42,352 nucleotides of DNA from Pseudomonas amygdali (GCF_002699855.1 NZ_LKBW01000263.1:1-42352); one strand, 5' to 3'. Counted from the stretch's first letter, positions 27,219-35,313 are shown. The notes: generated by a model not told the origin, from the letters alone. Translations and numbers: made by a program.

Positions 27219-28520
27219 TCAGGCGAGCAACTCTGTCCCCAGTTGAAACGCCACCCACAAGGCCAGTCCGGTCGCAAAGGTCAGCGCAATGTTCTCGAAC
27301 CAGTTGTTGCGATATTCCTTGCTCAGCAGCGACTTCTGATTGGACATGATCAGCAGCCCCAGCGAGATGACCGGTAGCCCCACGATGTTCAGTGCGTTGA
27401 CGCCCAGCGTCAGGGTCACGAAGTCCGGCATGCCGGGCAGCGACCAGATCAGCGGGGTGACCAGAATGAACAGCATGAACCATTTGTGCATCGGGTCGTT
27501 GTGGAACACTTTGCCGTAGCGTTCGCGACGCTTCGGGCGAATGTGCTGGAAGGCATCGGTGATCAGCATTGGGAAGGCGGTGGTTTTGCCGGAAATACTG
27601 GCAAACAGCGTGGCGAACACACCGATGAAGAATATGTACCAGCCCAGCGGGCCGAAGAATATCTCCAGCGCCTTGCCCAGATCAGCCAGAGTGTTCACCT
27701 GAATACCGTTGGGTCGCAAAATTTCGACGCCCACCACCCAGATGGCCAGGTTGATGATAATGCCGACGATCACGGCGAACAGCAGATCGTTGCGCTGAAT
27801 ACGTTTGTGCTCGGGGCCGGTCCAGCCTTTTTCACGCATCACGTAAGGGTGGACGAAGTTGGCGATGGAGCCGGCTACGGCACCGATCACCGAGACCGCC
27901 ACCAGCAGCGCCCCATGCACGCCTTCATCGGGTGGAATGCTGAAACCGATAGTGCCCTTGATGATGCCGCTGACATCCGGATCGGACATGATCGCCAGGG
28001 TAAGAAACGCCAGTGTCATGATTGCCAGCAATACCTTCATGACGCCTTCGATCATCGTGTAGATATTGCGTCCCACCAGCAGCCATACGGCGATCACCAC
28101 CGCAACCGAGCAGAGCAACGGCTGATTGATGTGCAGCAGCATGGCAAGCGCTTCACCGGCACCCTTGATCATGTAGGCGTTGATCAGATGGCCCATCAAC
28201 AACGCGTAGCCCAGCATGAACCAGGCAAACAGCGGATGCAGTTGCGCATAGCCCTGCAGAATGGTCATGCCCTGGTTATTGCAGAGCTGGAAGCGGGCAA
28301 TGATGTTGACGATCAGGAACCTGAGCAACAGCGAAATCGCCAGCACCCACATCATGGCGTAGCCATAACTGGCACCTGCCACCGACGATGTGATCAGATC
28401 ACCCGCGCCCAGCCAGGACAGCACCGCGATGATGCCGGGGCCCAGCAGTTTGGCGAGTTTTTTGAGACGAGGTTCGCTGGCGGGTGTAGCTGTTTCTTTG
28501 AGAGACGGGGTATGAGGCAT
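27219..28520 (-). CDS. NRAMP-related divalent metal transporter with altered metal-site motif
   Basis: The 433-residue membrane protein has about eleven predicted helices and aligns with NRAMP transporters (LLGPGIIAVLSWLGAG, then AGASYGYAMMWVLAIS). The canonical DPGN of helix 1 reads G38-A39-G40-D41, so its Asp and Asn are exchanged for Gly and Asp. The helix 6 MPH is not seen; the corresponding stretch reads SIANFVHPYV. Such changes occur in divergent NRAMP relatives that carry other ions. The N-terminal 25 residues are cytoplasmic and charged. It stands alone on the minus strand and is divergent from the nitrilase-type gene. Its ion cannot be read; proton-coupled metal transport is a family inference. 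Confidence 0.8.
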   Translation of the reverse strand: MPHTPSLKETATPASEPRLKKLAKLLGPGIIAVLSWLGAGDLITSSVAGASYGYAMMWVLAISLLLRFLIVNIIARFQLCNNQGMTILQGYAQLHPLFAWFMLGYALLMGHLINAYMIKGAGEALAMLLHINQPLLCSVAVVIAVWLLVGRNIYTMIEGVMKVLLAIMTLAFLTLAIMSDPDVSGIIKGTIGFSIPPDEGVHGALLVAVSVIGAVAGSIANFVHPYVMREKGWTGPEHKRIQRNDLLFAVIVGIIINLAIWVVGVEILRPNGIQVNTLADLGKALEIFFGPLGWYIFFIGVFATLFASISGKTTAFPMLITDAFQHIRPKRRERYGKVFHNDPMHKWFMLFILVTPLIWSLPGMPDFVTLTLGVNALNIVGLPVISLGLLIMSNQKSLLSKEYRNNWFENIALTFATGLALWVAFQLGTELLA

Positions 28521-28682
28521 GCGTTGAATCTCCGTTTTTATTGTAATGAGATGTCATTCACTGCCAGCTAAGATAGGACGTCGTACAACATTGGTCGTGG
28601 TTGAAAATGTAACCAGGTGTGAACCGGGCAGCGCGTGTTAGATAATGTCCGACTTGTCACCACTGTGTTCTCAGGAGAGTCC

Positions 28683-29441
28683 ATGAAGTTTCCGATACTC
28701 GCTGTTGCTCAGTTCTGCTCTGCAAGGGGAGATATCGAACAGAACCTCGCCGGACACCTCGCGTTCATGCAGCGCGCCGCTGATCTTGGGGCCAGTTACC
28801 TGCTGTTTCCCGAGCTCTCATTGACAGGCTACGAACCCGATCTGGCCCGAGCGCTGGCGTTGCATGCGGACGACGCCCGTCTTGAGCCGATTAAGGCGTT
28901 GGCCATGAAGCTGCGCCTGGTTACCACCATTGGCGTACCGCTCAAAGGAGCAAATGACAGCATCCTGATTGGTGCGCTGACCTTCACCGCTGACGGCGAC
29001 GTCACTACCTATGCCAAGCAATACCTGCATCCCGGTGAGGACAAGGTGTTCAGTGCTGGAGACAAAGACTGCTATCTGCCCATTGATCAGCATCGGATCG
29101 GCCTGTGCGTGTGTGCCGACTTCACGCAGCCTGCGCATGTGCAGCGTATGGCAGCGTATGGCAGCGTATGGCAGCAGGTGGCGCCTGGGTGTATGCAGCG
29201 CGTGCTGATTTCGCCGGGTGGCTATGCGCAGGATGCAGAGCTGCTCGCGGGGCATGCCCGACGTCATAACCTACCGGTGCTGGTGGCCAATCACGGTGCA
29301 CCGACTGGCGGCTGGGAGTCGGCAGGCCGCAGCGGCCTATGGGACGGGGCAGGGCGCTGGATAGGCGGGATGCAGGGCGCAGGAAGCGGGCTGGTCATTG
29401 TGACCTGCCAGCGCGAAGGCTGGCAGGTTCGGGTGGCGTAA
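28683..29441 (+). CDS. Carbon-nitrogen (nitrilase-superfamily) hydrolase with internal repeat expansion
   Basis: The 252-residue product has the Glu-Lys-Cys triad of the nitrilase superfamily: Glu44 in FPELSLTGY, Lys112 in AKQYLHPGE and Cys144 in LCVCADF. It should hydrolyse an amide or nitrile-like C-N bond in the cytoplasm. ATG 28683 is chosen because CAGGAG sits just upstream; the open frame from 28635 has no ribosome site. Ten residues after Cys144 lies a triple decanucleotide repeat (29141-29170). The residues there (about 157-172) do not resemble the family, while the frame one over reads AAGGAWVYAA, as relatives do. A net +20 bases from two extra repeats plus a one-base change near 29198-29201 restores the frame at VLISPGGY. 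The gene is open, but a local out-of-frame patch may harm activity. Confidence 0.72.
   Translation: MKFPILAVAQFCSARGDIEQNLAGHLAFMQRAADLGASYLLFPELSLTGYEPDLARALALHADDARLEPIKALAMKLRLVTTIGVPLKGANDSILIGALTFTADGDVTTYAKQYLHPGEDKVFSAGDKDCYLPIDQHRIGLCVCADFTQPAHVQRMAAYGSVWQQVAPGCMQRVLISPGGYAQDAELLAGHARRHNLPVLVANHGAPTGGWESAGRSGLWDGAGRWIGGMQGAGSGLVIVTCQREGWQVRVA
29141..29175 (+). repeat. Decanucleotide tandem repeat inside the C-N hydrolase gene
   Basis: GCAGCGTATG occurs three times in perfect tandem (29141-29170), followed by a partial copy GCAGC. The unit is not a multiple of three, so gain or loss shifts the frame. It starts about ten residues after the catalytic cysteine. Confidence 0.9.
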
Positions 29442-29447
29442 ACAGAT

Positions 29448-30701
29448 TTAAGTGCTCACCGCGTGGTCTGGTTTGAGGTCAGGTTCATTATTCGAACGTG
29501 AAAGTGTCTCCGGTACGGCCACCAGCAACAGACAAAACGCCGCCGCCGCAACACCCGCGAGGGTCAGGAACGCAGCGCTGTAGCCCGCTGCATGTACCAC
29601 GAAACCTGCCAGGCCGTTGCTCAGCGCCGCGCCCAGTCCGAACAGAGTGGACAGCGCCCCGAGGCTTACATTGAAACGTCCGCTGCCTTGAGTGAGGTCC
29701 TTGACCATCAATGGAAACAGCGCGCCGAACAGGCCGGCACCAATACCGTCGAGCATCTGCACCGCCACCAGCCAGTAGGGGTCGTCTGACAGGGTATAAA
29801 GCACACCACGAATCGGCAGAATCAGAAAGCCTGCCAGCAGCAGCGGCTTGCGACCCCAGTCATCCGCTTTCATACCCACCAGCAGCGCCGCAGGTACCAT
29901 GACCAGTTGGGCTGCAACGATGCACGCCGAGGTCAGCGGCGTCGCCATCTGCATATTGATTTGCGAAAGCTTCTGAGTGACCAGTGGCAACATGGCTGCG
30001 TTGGCCAGATGGAACAGTGCGCAACAGATACCGAAAAGCAGCAGCGGCTTGTTGCTCAGTAACGTAGCAAGTCCGGAAGGCTGAGCTCCATGAGCGTTGT
30101 GGTTCGCATCAAAACCCCGGGCGACGTTGTGATCGATGGCATCCGCAGAAACGAAGCTGATCGCGATAACACTCGCCAGGGCCATCGCTGCCATCAGATA
30201 GAAGACCGCAATAGGCCCGAAGAGGTAGGCAAAGCCGCCCGCTAACAGGGCTGCGCAGGCATTACCGGCATGGTTGAATGTTTCATTGCGTCCGGTACGA
30301 CGCGTAAAGGCTTTCGGCCCGGTTATGCCCAGAGAGATGGCCGCGATGGCCGGTGCGAACACCGAGGACGCGATGCTGCTCAGCGCCTGTGTCAGGGCGA
30401 CGACCGAGAAGGACGAAGTGAAAGGCAGAATCAGGCAACTCAGGGTCACCAGCAGCGCCGCCACACCAATCATGGCGCGCTTGTAAGGCGTACGGTCGAT
30501 AAGCGCGCCAGCAGGGGTTTGGGTCAGCAGCCCGGCAATACCTGCGATGGTCATCACCACGCCTATGCTGGCCGGGTCCCATTTATGCACGGCCAGTAGA
30601 TAGATCGCCAGGTAAGGCCCCAGGCCGTCACGCACATCGGCGAGGAAGAAATTCAGGCTATCCAGTGAAAGGGTGTTGCGGCGATCTGCATGACTGGCCA
30701 A
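29448..30701 (-). CDS. Major facilitator superfamily transporter
   Basis: The 417-residue protein has about twelve hydrophobic helices. Features include LNFFLADVRDGLGPYLAIYL at helix 1, the GALIDRTPYKRAM loop between helices 2 and 3 (MFS motif A), and VGMKADDWGRKPLLL between helices 8 and 9. It should be a proton-linked exporter or importer in the inner membrane. Substrate is unknown. The frame's only usable start is TTG at 30701, since the nearby ATG at 30691 is out of frame. It ends seven bases from the convergent hydrolase gene. No regulator gene adjoins it. Confidence 0.8.
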   Translation of the reverse strand: MASHADRRNTLSLDSLNFFLADVRDGLGPYLAIYLLAVHKWDPASIGVVMTIAGIAGLLTQTPAGALIDRTPYKRAMIGVAALLVTLSCLILPFTSSFSVVALTQALSSIASSVFAPAIAAISLGITGPKAFTRRTGRNETFNHAGNACAALLAGGFAYLFGPIAVFYLMAAMALASVIAISFVSADAIDHNVARGFDANHNAHGAQPSGLATLLSNKPLLLFGICCALFHLANAAMLPLVTQKLSQINMQMATPLTSACIVAAQLVMVPAALLVGMKADDWGRKPLLLAGFLILPIRGVLYTLSDDPYWLVAVQMLDGIGAGLFGALFPLMVKDLTQGSGRFNVSLGALSTLFGLGAALSNGLAGFVVHAAGYSAAFLTLAGVAAAAFCLLLVAVPETLSRSNNEPDLKPDHAVST

Positions 30702-30807
30702 GAGCGGAATTCCGGTAATTCGTCAGACTCCAGGTAGCCGAGTCTCGGGTAATACTGACCGGGGCCGTTTTAAAGAAGTTTCCGCACCGAAGATGAAATT
30801 TTCGGTT

Positions 30808-30990
30808 TCACACGTTCTTTTTCTGCAGGCTTTTCATTCGCTGTGTGGCACGTTGCACGGCGGCCATCTTTTCCGGACGTTTCATGCGTTTCCACTTGCG
30901 GATATCGTCCTTGGTACGCCCGCAGCTCACGCACAGATCGCCGCTGAGCTGGCACACGGAAATGCACGGGTTTTCGATGTCCTTGGCCAT
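30808..30990 (-). CDS. DUF1289 family small cysteine protein
   Basis: The 60-residue product opens MAKDIENPCISVCQLSGDLC and continues VSCGRTKDDIRKW, giving the conserved four-cysteine DUF1289 pattern, which may bind a metal or cluster, and a basic tail (KRMKSLQKK-like). The start at 30990 is chosen over 31122 because the family begins there. The preceding gene ends at 30992, so they are adjacent and presumably co-transcribed. Function is unknown; related proteins are common in Gammaproteobacteria. Confidence 0.8.
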   Translation of the reverse strand: MAKDIENPCISVCQLSGDLCVSCGRTKDDIRKWKRMKRPEKMAAVQRATQRMKSLQKKNV

Positions 30991-30991
30991 A

Positions 30992-31363
30992 TCAACTCCG
31001 CCTGGCGTATTTGCGCTTGATACGCTGCTGCCAGTCGCCACCGTTCTCGCGCAGGCACTGCTCTTCGCAGTCGACATGCACATGAGCCGCTGCATTCGAC
31101 AGGCTAACCTGTGCATCGTCAAGTGCCTCTACCGTGAGACCGATCATCCGCTCCATCAGCCCGCGCGCCAGCGCAGTGTTCTTGTCGGCCAGCGTGTCGA
31201 ACACCCATACCACCTGCAAGCTGGCAGGGAAGGCTGCGTAATCAACTTCGTGAGTCAGCCAGCAGAAACCGGGCATTTCCGTTTTGGCCGTTTCACAGGC
31301 ATGCGTCAGCGCTGTAACAAGCTGGCGCTCAGTGCGGGCCTGCTCGCGTTTGCTTGAGGGCAT
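30992..31363 (-). CDS. Conserved Pseudomonas hypothetical protein
   Basis: The 123-residue product starts MPSSKREQARTERQLVTAL and includes THEVDYAAFPASLQVVWVFD and a C-terminal HVHVDCEEQC. I recognise it as a conserved protein of unknown role; it is sometimes labelled as a Fis-type regulator, but no helix-turn-helix is clear. The ATG at 31363 is used because relatives start there; the frame is open to 31438. The stop lies two bases from the DUF1289 start, suggesting a two-gene operon. Confidence 0.65.
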   Translation of the reverse strand: MPSSKREQARTERQLVTALTHACETAKTEMPGFCWLTHEVDYAAFPASLQVVWVFDTLADKNTALARGLMERMIGLTVEALDDAQVSLSNAAAHVHVDCEEQCLRENGGDWQQRIKRKYARRS

Positions 31364-31705
31364 CTGGTGTGCTCGGGCAGTAAAAGTGATAGCTGCGTAC
31401 GATACCTGAATTGTCGGCAGCTTCGCAGTACCGAGCAATCATGATTTTTTTGGATACCGTGCTGACAGGTAACTTAACCAGTTCGAATGCGGCACGCAAA
31501 AAAATCGATGTTTGTATTTAAACTTTTTTTGACGATCATTCCTCCATCATCTTCAGATAAAGATGATGGTTTTGGCGAGTATGCTCATGTAGTCTTTTAC
31601 TTGATGCATGAATGCTTACGATTCTGACGCGGTTAATAAGTGGCTTTCAAAATCACAAGACTCAGTTAGTAAAGGGTTTTCTTCGTTTTAATAGGGGTTT
31701 TTACT
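31364..31705. other. AT-rich junction upstream of hcp
   Basis: This 342-base gap separates the chromosome-like minus-strand pair from the AT-rich hcp islet. It has runs of A and T (31441-31449, 31497-31504, 31524-31530), a ten-pair hairpin (31544-31569), and no gene. It must hold the promoters of both sides. AGGGG at 31691-31695 is a likely ribosome site for hcp. Confidence 0.55.
31544..31569 (+). terminator. Hairpin with T-run in the hcp leader
   Basis: CCATCATCTT (31544-31553) pairs perfectly with AAGATGATGG (31560-31569) around CAGATA, and TTTTGG follows on the plus strand. No plus-strand gene lies upstream, so it may be a transcription attenuator for hcp or the leftover terminator of a lost gene. 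Confidence 0.45.
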
Positions 31706-32206
31706 ATGGTGCTTGACACTTATATGCAGATTGAGGGTATTCCGGGCGAATCTCTTGATGCGGTATTTAAAGATTGGATCGAGCTTTCTGATTTCGATGT
31801 TGGTGCCAGCCAGTCAGCGTCAGCGACTGCAACAAGTGCCGGCGGTGCAAGCAGTGGTCGAGCCAGTATGAGCGATTTTTTCTTTCGTAAGGCTGTGGGC
31901 AAGTCTACACCTAAGCTTCATGAGGCCTGCTGTAGTGGAAAGCATTTTAAAGAGGTTGCTATTGCTGTAAATCGTGCGGGGTCGGAAAAAATAAAATACC
32001 TAGAGATTAAACTTGAAGAGGTTATACTTTCGTCGGTATCTCTCAATGGTAATGGTTCGGTAGAAAATGGTTTTCCAACCGAAACTATACGCCTTAATTA
32101 TGGGCGAATAAAAATGCTTTATACTCAGCAAAAGCGCTCCGACGGTCAAGGTGGCGGGCAAGTTGTTGGCGGATGGGATGGTATAAAAAATAAGGTTTAC
32201 GCTTAA
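31706..32206 (+). CDS. hcp: Hcp-family type VI secretion tube/effector carrier
   Basis: The 166-residue product has the Hcp1 beta-barrel pattern: MVLDTYMQIEGIPGESLD, WIELSDFDVGAS, a Ser/Ala/Gly-rich loop (about 36-54), SDFFFRKAVGKSTPKLHEAC and a closing LEIKLEEVILSSVSL. Hcp rings stack into the type VI secretion tube and often carry small effectors in their lumen. The gene is not in a full secretion cluster, so it is an orphan hcp that likely uses a core machine elsewhere. AGGGG about eight bases before ATG fits. Base use is AT-rich: 22 of 60 bases are G or C at 32041-32100, against a GC-rich background, suggesting transfer. It is followed 23 bases later by the predicted effector. Confidence 0.88.
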   Translation: MVLDTYMQIEGIPGESLDAVFKDWIELSDFDVGASQSASATATSAGGASSGRASMSDFFFRKAVGKSTPKLHEACCSGKHFKEVAIAVNRAGSEKIKYLEIKLEEVILSSVSLNGNGSVENGFPTETIRLNYGRIKMLYTQQKRSDGQGGGQVVGGWDGIKNKVYA

Positions 32207-32229
32207 TTTTGGCAAGGGACGGGCGTCGC

Positions 32230-32748
32230 ATGTCTGGAAATACCAATAATCCTAATATCGCATACTGCAGTTTTTCTTTAAGTGGTGAGCCTGTAAGCAA
32301 TTTGCGTTGCGGGCAAGCTACCTATGAAGCTTTCTCGGGTATGGGCGTCCCTTTTGTCAACAGTCCGAAGTATCAGTCTGTGGGGGGAAAGGGTGCAATT
32401 CCAGTTGGTCGATATTTTATTGTTGATCGGCAAGGTGGGGGTAGTCTTGGTTGGATTAAAGAGCCTATACAGGACTTTTTAGCTGGTCCAGATAGGGGGG
32501 AGTGGTTTGGTCTTTACAGAGATGATGGAGAGGTTGATGATCAGACAACCATTGAAAACATAAGACGAGGCGCGTTTAGGCTTCATCCCGTTGGGCCGCG
32601 TGGTATAAGCCAAGGCTGTATCACTCTTAACTCTCAGATTGGATTCGATGAGTTTGAAAATTTTCTTCGCAGTCAGCATGGCGAAATTCTTCCGGGGACG
32701 AATCTGAAGTACTATGGCGTAATAGATGTGTCTGCTTTTAGCGAATAG
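32230..32748 (+). CDS. DUF2778 (Tlde1-like) cell-wall-targeting effector candidate
   Basis: The 172-residue protein has the DUF2778 arrangement: an N-terminal region with NIAYCSFSLSGEP, a GKGAIPVGRYFIVDRQGG strand, and the HxxG...SxGC-type motif at H119-P-V-G to S127-Q-G-C130. This matches Tlde1-type L,D-transpeptidase-fold toxins that attack peptidoglycan of rival bacteria after type VI delivery. There is no signal peptide, as expected for an Hcp-delivered cargo. I prefer ATG 32230, because the TTG at 32209 gives an atypical start; AAGGGACGGG precedes the ATG. It follows hcp and precedes a small membrane gene that fits an immunity protein. The toxin role is an inference from motif and context. 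Confidence 0.75.
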   Translation: MSGNTNNPNIAYCSFSLSGEPVSNLRCGQATYEAFSGMGVPFVNSPKYQSVGGKGAIPVGRYFIVDRQGGGSLGWIKEPIQDFLAGPDRGEWFGLYRDDGEVDDQTTIENIRRGAFRLHPVGPRGISQGCITLNSQIGFDEFENFLRSQHGEILPGTNLKYYGVIDVSAFSE

Positions 32749-32761
32749 TGAAGATATCTCA

Positions 32762-33043
32762 ATGAAAAAAATAATGAAGCTCATCACAAAGAGCACGCTA
32801 ATTTTAGTGTTGGCTGCGCTGCTCACTAAATGGCTTGTCGCGCTAGGCCTGATGGGCTGGCTGCTTCAAACTGAAACAGGCCTCGATATGTATGTTTCGG
32901 CTGCAAGTGCTTTGGGTATAATCGGCGGAGAAAATGGAGAGTTCATGCTTCTTGTCATAATGGTATTGGTGATGTTGGTGCCGTCAACATTTATTGTACG
33001 GGGTGCGGCTAAAACTCTTTGTCGATTCAGATCAGTAAGGTGA
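32762..33043 (+). CDS. Two-helix membrane protein, candidate immunity partner
   Basis: The 93-residue product starts MKKIMKLITKSTLILVLAAL and has two hydrophobic helices (about 12-35 and 60-82) with a short loop containing TETGLDMY between. ATG 32762 has GAAGA a few bases upstream; the frame extends upstream without support to 32726. It begins 13 bases after the effector, and the AT-rich base use is shared with the hcp and effector genes, so they form one unit. Position right after a peptidoglycan-targeting effector suggests an immunity protein exposing a periplasmic loop. No family is recognised from sequence alone, and it is not visibly like the known Tldi1 proteins. Confidence 0.55.
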   Translation: MKKIMKLITKSTLILVLAALLTKWLVALGLMGWLLQTETGLDMYVSAASALGIIGGENGEFMLLVIMVLVMLVPSTFIVRGAAKTLCRFRSVR

Positions 33044-33165
33044 TAAACGCAGAGCATGGGAATTGGAGGTTTACCAGAACCCTGTCGTGACTGAAGATAT
33101 CTTGTAGGATGCCTTGCGGCTGCAAGGCGGGCGCCGTTCCAAAAATAACAACAAGGAGACGCACC

Positions 33166-34257
33166 ATGGATTTCTCACCCCTAACCACCACCGCAGACCA
33201 AAGCCGTAGAGGCTTCCTGAAACAATCACTGGCTGTTTCGGCCACGGTTGCCGCCATTGGCGCATTGCCGCGTCTTTCCAGCGCTCAGCCGTTGACCCAG
33301 CGCTACCCCGACCCATTGGTCAGTGTTCTGGATGACAGCTTTACCCAAATACGAATATTCAATGCCAGCGTCGAGAAGCTGGCCAGCGGCATGCGCTGGG
33401 CCGAACGGCCGGTGTGGATTGGAGACGGTCGCTACTTGCTGGTCAGCGATATCGCCAACAATCGGATCATGCGCTGGGACGAGGTAACGGGTCAGCTGTC
33501 GGTGTACCGCGAGCATTCGAACTTTTCCAATGGCATGTGCCGCGATCGCCAGGGCAGGCTGCTGGTCTGTGAGGGGTCGAGCACCACCACCGAGGGACGG
33601 CGGGTGACGCGTACCGAATACAACGGGCGTATTACCGTGCTGGCCGACAGTTTCGAGGGCAAGCCTTTCAATTCGCCCAACGACATCGCCTGCAAACGCG
33701 ATGGGTCTATCTGGTTCACCGATCCTACCTTCCAGGCCGAAAGCAACTATGAAGGTCAAAAGGTCAAGCAGGAGCAACCCTTCGGCGTCTATCGCATAGA
33801 CCCGTCGAACGGCAAGGTCTTCAGGGTTATCGATGATCTGGCAGGTCCAAATGGTTTGTGCTTCTCGCCGGACGAGAAAACCTTGTATGTGGTCGAAGGG
33901 CGCGCCAAACCCCACGGCCTCATCTGGGCGATAGCGGTCAACGAAGATGGAACGCTGGGCGAGCGGCGTAAACACATCGAAGGTCTGGACTACGCGGCCA
34001 TCGACGGCATCAAATGCGACGAAAGCGGCAATCTGTGGTGTGGCTGGGGCTGTAACGGTGATCCCAAGGCCGATATGGAGAAACTCGACGGCGTGCGAGT
34101 GTTCAACCCTCAAGGCAATGCCATCGGCCATATCAGCTTGCCGGAGCGCTGCGCCAATGTCTGCTTTGGTGGGCGAGAGGGCAATTGGCTGTTCATGGCC
34201 AGCAGCCATTCGCTTTATTCGGTGTTCGTGAATACACGAGGTGCCACGTTTGCCTGA
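33166..34257 (+). CDS. SMP-30/gluconolactonase-family protein with Tat signal
   Basis: The 363-residue product carries a twin-arginine export signal (SRRGFLK at about 12-18, then a hydrophobic stretch and SSA cleavage site near 40). The mature part is a six-bladed propeller of the SMP-30 family: ERPVWIGDGRYLLVSDIANN, MCRDRQGRLLVCEGSST, NSPNDIACKRDGSIWFTDP and GPNGLCFSPDEKTLYVVEG. Such proteins are calcium-dependent lactonases for sugar lactones. ACAAGGAG precedes the ATG in good position, so 33166 is preferred over 33109. It lies after the AT-rich hcp islet but has GC-rich codon use of the background, which places the islet's right edge near 33050-33100. Substrate is unknown. Confidence 0.88.
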   Translation: MDFSPLTTTADQSRRGFLKQSLAVSATVAAIGALPRLSSAQPLTQRYPDPLVSVLDDSFTQIRIFNASVEKLASGMRWAERPVWIGDGRYLLVSDIANNRIMRWDEVTGQLSVYREHSNFSNGMCRDRQGRLLVCEGSSTTTEGRRVTRTEYNGRITVLADSFEGKPFNSPNDIACKRDGSIWFTDPTFQAESNYEGQKVKQEQPFGVYRIDPSNGKVFRVIDDLAGPNGLCFSPDEKTLYVVEGRAKPHGLIWAIAVNEDGTLGERRKHIEGLDYAAIDGIKCDESGNLWCGWGCNGDPKADMEKLDGVRVFNPQGNAIGHISLPERCANVCFGGREGNWLFMASSHSLYSVFVNTRGATFA

Positions 34258-34271
34258 AGGGTCATGAGCCC

Positions 34272-34304
34272 ATTGACGGTGTGCAATGTGCGCACGCTGT
34301 CAAT
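34272..34304 (+). terminator. Hairpin after the SMP-30 gene
   Basis: ATTGAC (34272-34277) pairs with GTCAAT (34299-34304), and GTGTGC/GCGCAC-like inner pairing extends the stem. It sits about 15 bases past the gene end. No strong T-run follows, so terminator function is tentative. Confidence 0.4.
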
Positions 34305-34367
34305 CGGGTCGAACCCCTGTGAACATGCCGGGTCTGTTCCTGTAATTACTCTCAGGGATAGTTATTT

Positions 34368-35204
34368 ATGTCGGCGCAACGCGGCCTTGTTCTACTTGCA
34401 CGAGGCGGTTATGCCGCCCGTGGTGTTGTTTATCTGATTATTGGTTTGTTCGCGGTACTGGCGGCGCAGGGATCTTCACAGCCCGCCGACAGCCACAGCA
34501 GTCTTGAAGCCTTGTTGAGCCAGCCGTTCGGCAGCGTGCTGGTCGGGGTGGTAATTGTCGGTCTACTGGCGTTCGCCGCATGGCGTGTGCTGCAGGCCAC
34601 GCGTGATGTGGACCATCATGGCCGCGAACTCAAGGGGCTGGTGATTCGTGGCGGTCTTCTGGTGGGCGGCTTTACTTATGGGGCATTGGCGTTTTTCGCG
34701 CTGGGCCTGCTGGTAAGCGGGCTCAAGAGTTCCGGTGGCTCATCGGGTGGTGGTCAGGCCAAGGACCTGTTGGCAACGCTTCTGTCCTGGGATCACTCCA
34801 ACCTGCTGGTCTACGTCGTGGCACTGGTGCCACTGGCGCTGGGCATTGTGCATATCATCAAGGGCTACAAGGCGTCCTTCGAGAAGTATTTCGAGGCTGA
34901 TGAAGACGTCATGAAATATGTGCGTCCGGTGTCGCGCTTCGGGCTGATCGCCCGCGGCGTGGCGTTTATCGAAATTGCAGTGTTGCTGGCCGTAAGCGGT
35001 TCCAGCTATCAGGCCATGCACCCGCCGGGCATGAAGGATGCGCTCAACGGTTTGCAGGATCTGCCGGCCGGTGGTCTGGTGCTACTGATCGTGGCGCTGG
35101 GTCTGATCGCGTTTTCGGTGTACAGCTTCGCCCAGGCCGCATGGCGCAGGATCAACATGGATGTGCCTGATGCACCGGAGGCGGTAGCGCGTCATTTCCG
35201 CTGA
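34368..35204 (+). CDS. DUF1206 membrane protein
   Basis: The 278-residue inner membrane protein has six predicted helices arranged as three repeats of a DUF1206 unit: ARGGYAARGVVYLIIGLFAV at the start, IRGGLLVGGFTYGALAFFAL in the middle and IARGVAFIEIAVLLAVSG in the third. Each repeat has two helices. A GGATAG site precedes the ATG. No catalytic residues are known for this family, and its role is unknown. It is followed by a good terminator at 35225-35261, so it is a single-gene unit. The adjoining chemoreceptor has its own promoter. Confidence 0.82.
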   Translation: MSAQRGLVLLARGGYAARGVVYLIIGLFAVLAAQGSSQPADSHSSLEALLSQPFGSVLVGVVIVGLLAFAAWRVLQATRDVDHHGRELKGLVIRGGLLVGGFTYGALAFFALGLLVSGLKSSGGSSGGGQAKDLLATLLSWDHSNLLVYVVALVPLALGIVHIIKGYKASFEKYFEADEDVMKYVRPVSRFGLIARGVAFIEIAVLLAVSGSSYQAMHPPGMKDALNGLQDLPAGGLVLLIVALGLIAFSVYSFAQAAWRRINMDVPDAPEAVARHFR

Positions 35205-35224
35205 TCTCCATTCGGGTAGTTAGA

Positions 35225-35261
35225 GGGCTGCGTGATCTTTCAGGTCAGGCGGCCCTTTTTT
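35225..35261 (+). terminator. Intrinsic terminator after DUF1206 gene
   Basis: GGGCTGC (35225-35231) pairs with GCGGCCC (35249-35255), seven pairs with one G-T wobble, followed by TTTTTT (35256-35261). It is the clearest terminator in the window. Confidence 0.8.
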
Positions 35262-35286
35262 CGATAAAAATAATGTGAACCATGCC

Positions 35287-35313
35287 TCAAGTCGCCTTCC
35301 GCCTGGCCGACAT
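35287..35313 (+). promoter_or_regulatory. Candidate FliA (sigma-28) promoter for chemoreceptor
   Basis: TCAAGTCG, eleven bases, then GCCGACAT resembles TAAAGTTT-N11-GCCGATAA (five of eight and six of eight). It is about 90 bases upstream of the chemoreceptor ATG at 35404. FliA control would couple the receptor to motility. Confidence 0.4.

Noticed and set aside
27486..28571. 361-codon open frame antisense to the NRAMP-like gene
   Set aside because: It is His- and Gln-rich, as expected from reading transmembrane codons backwards, and has no family match.
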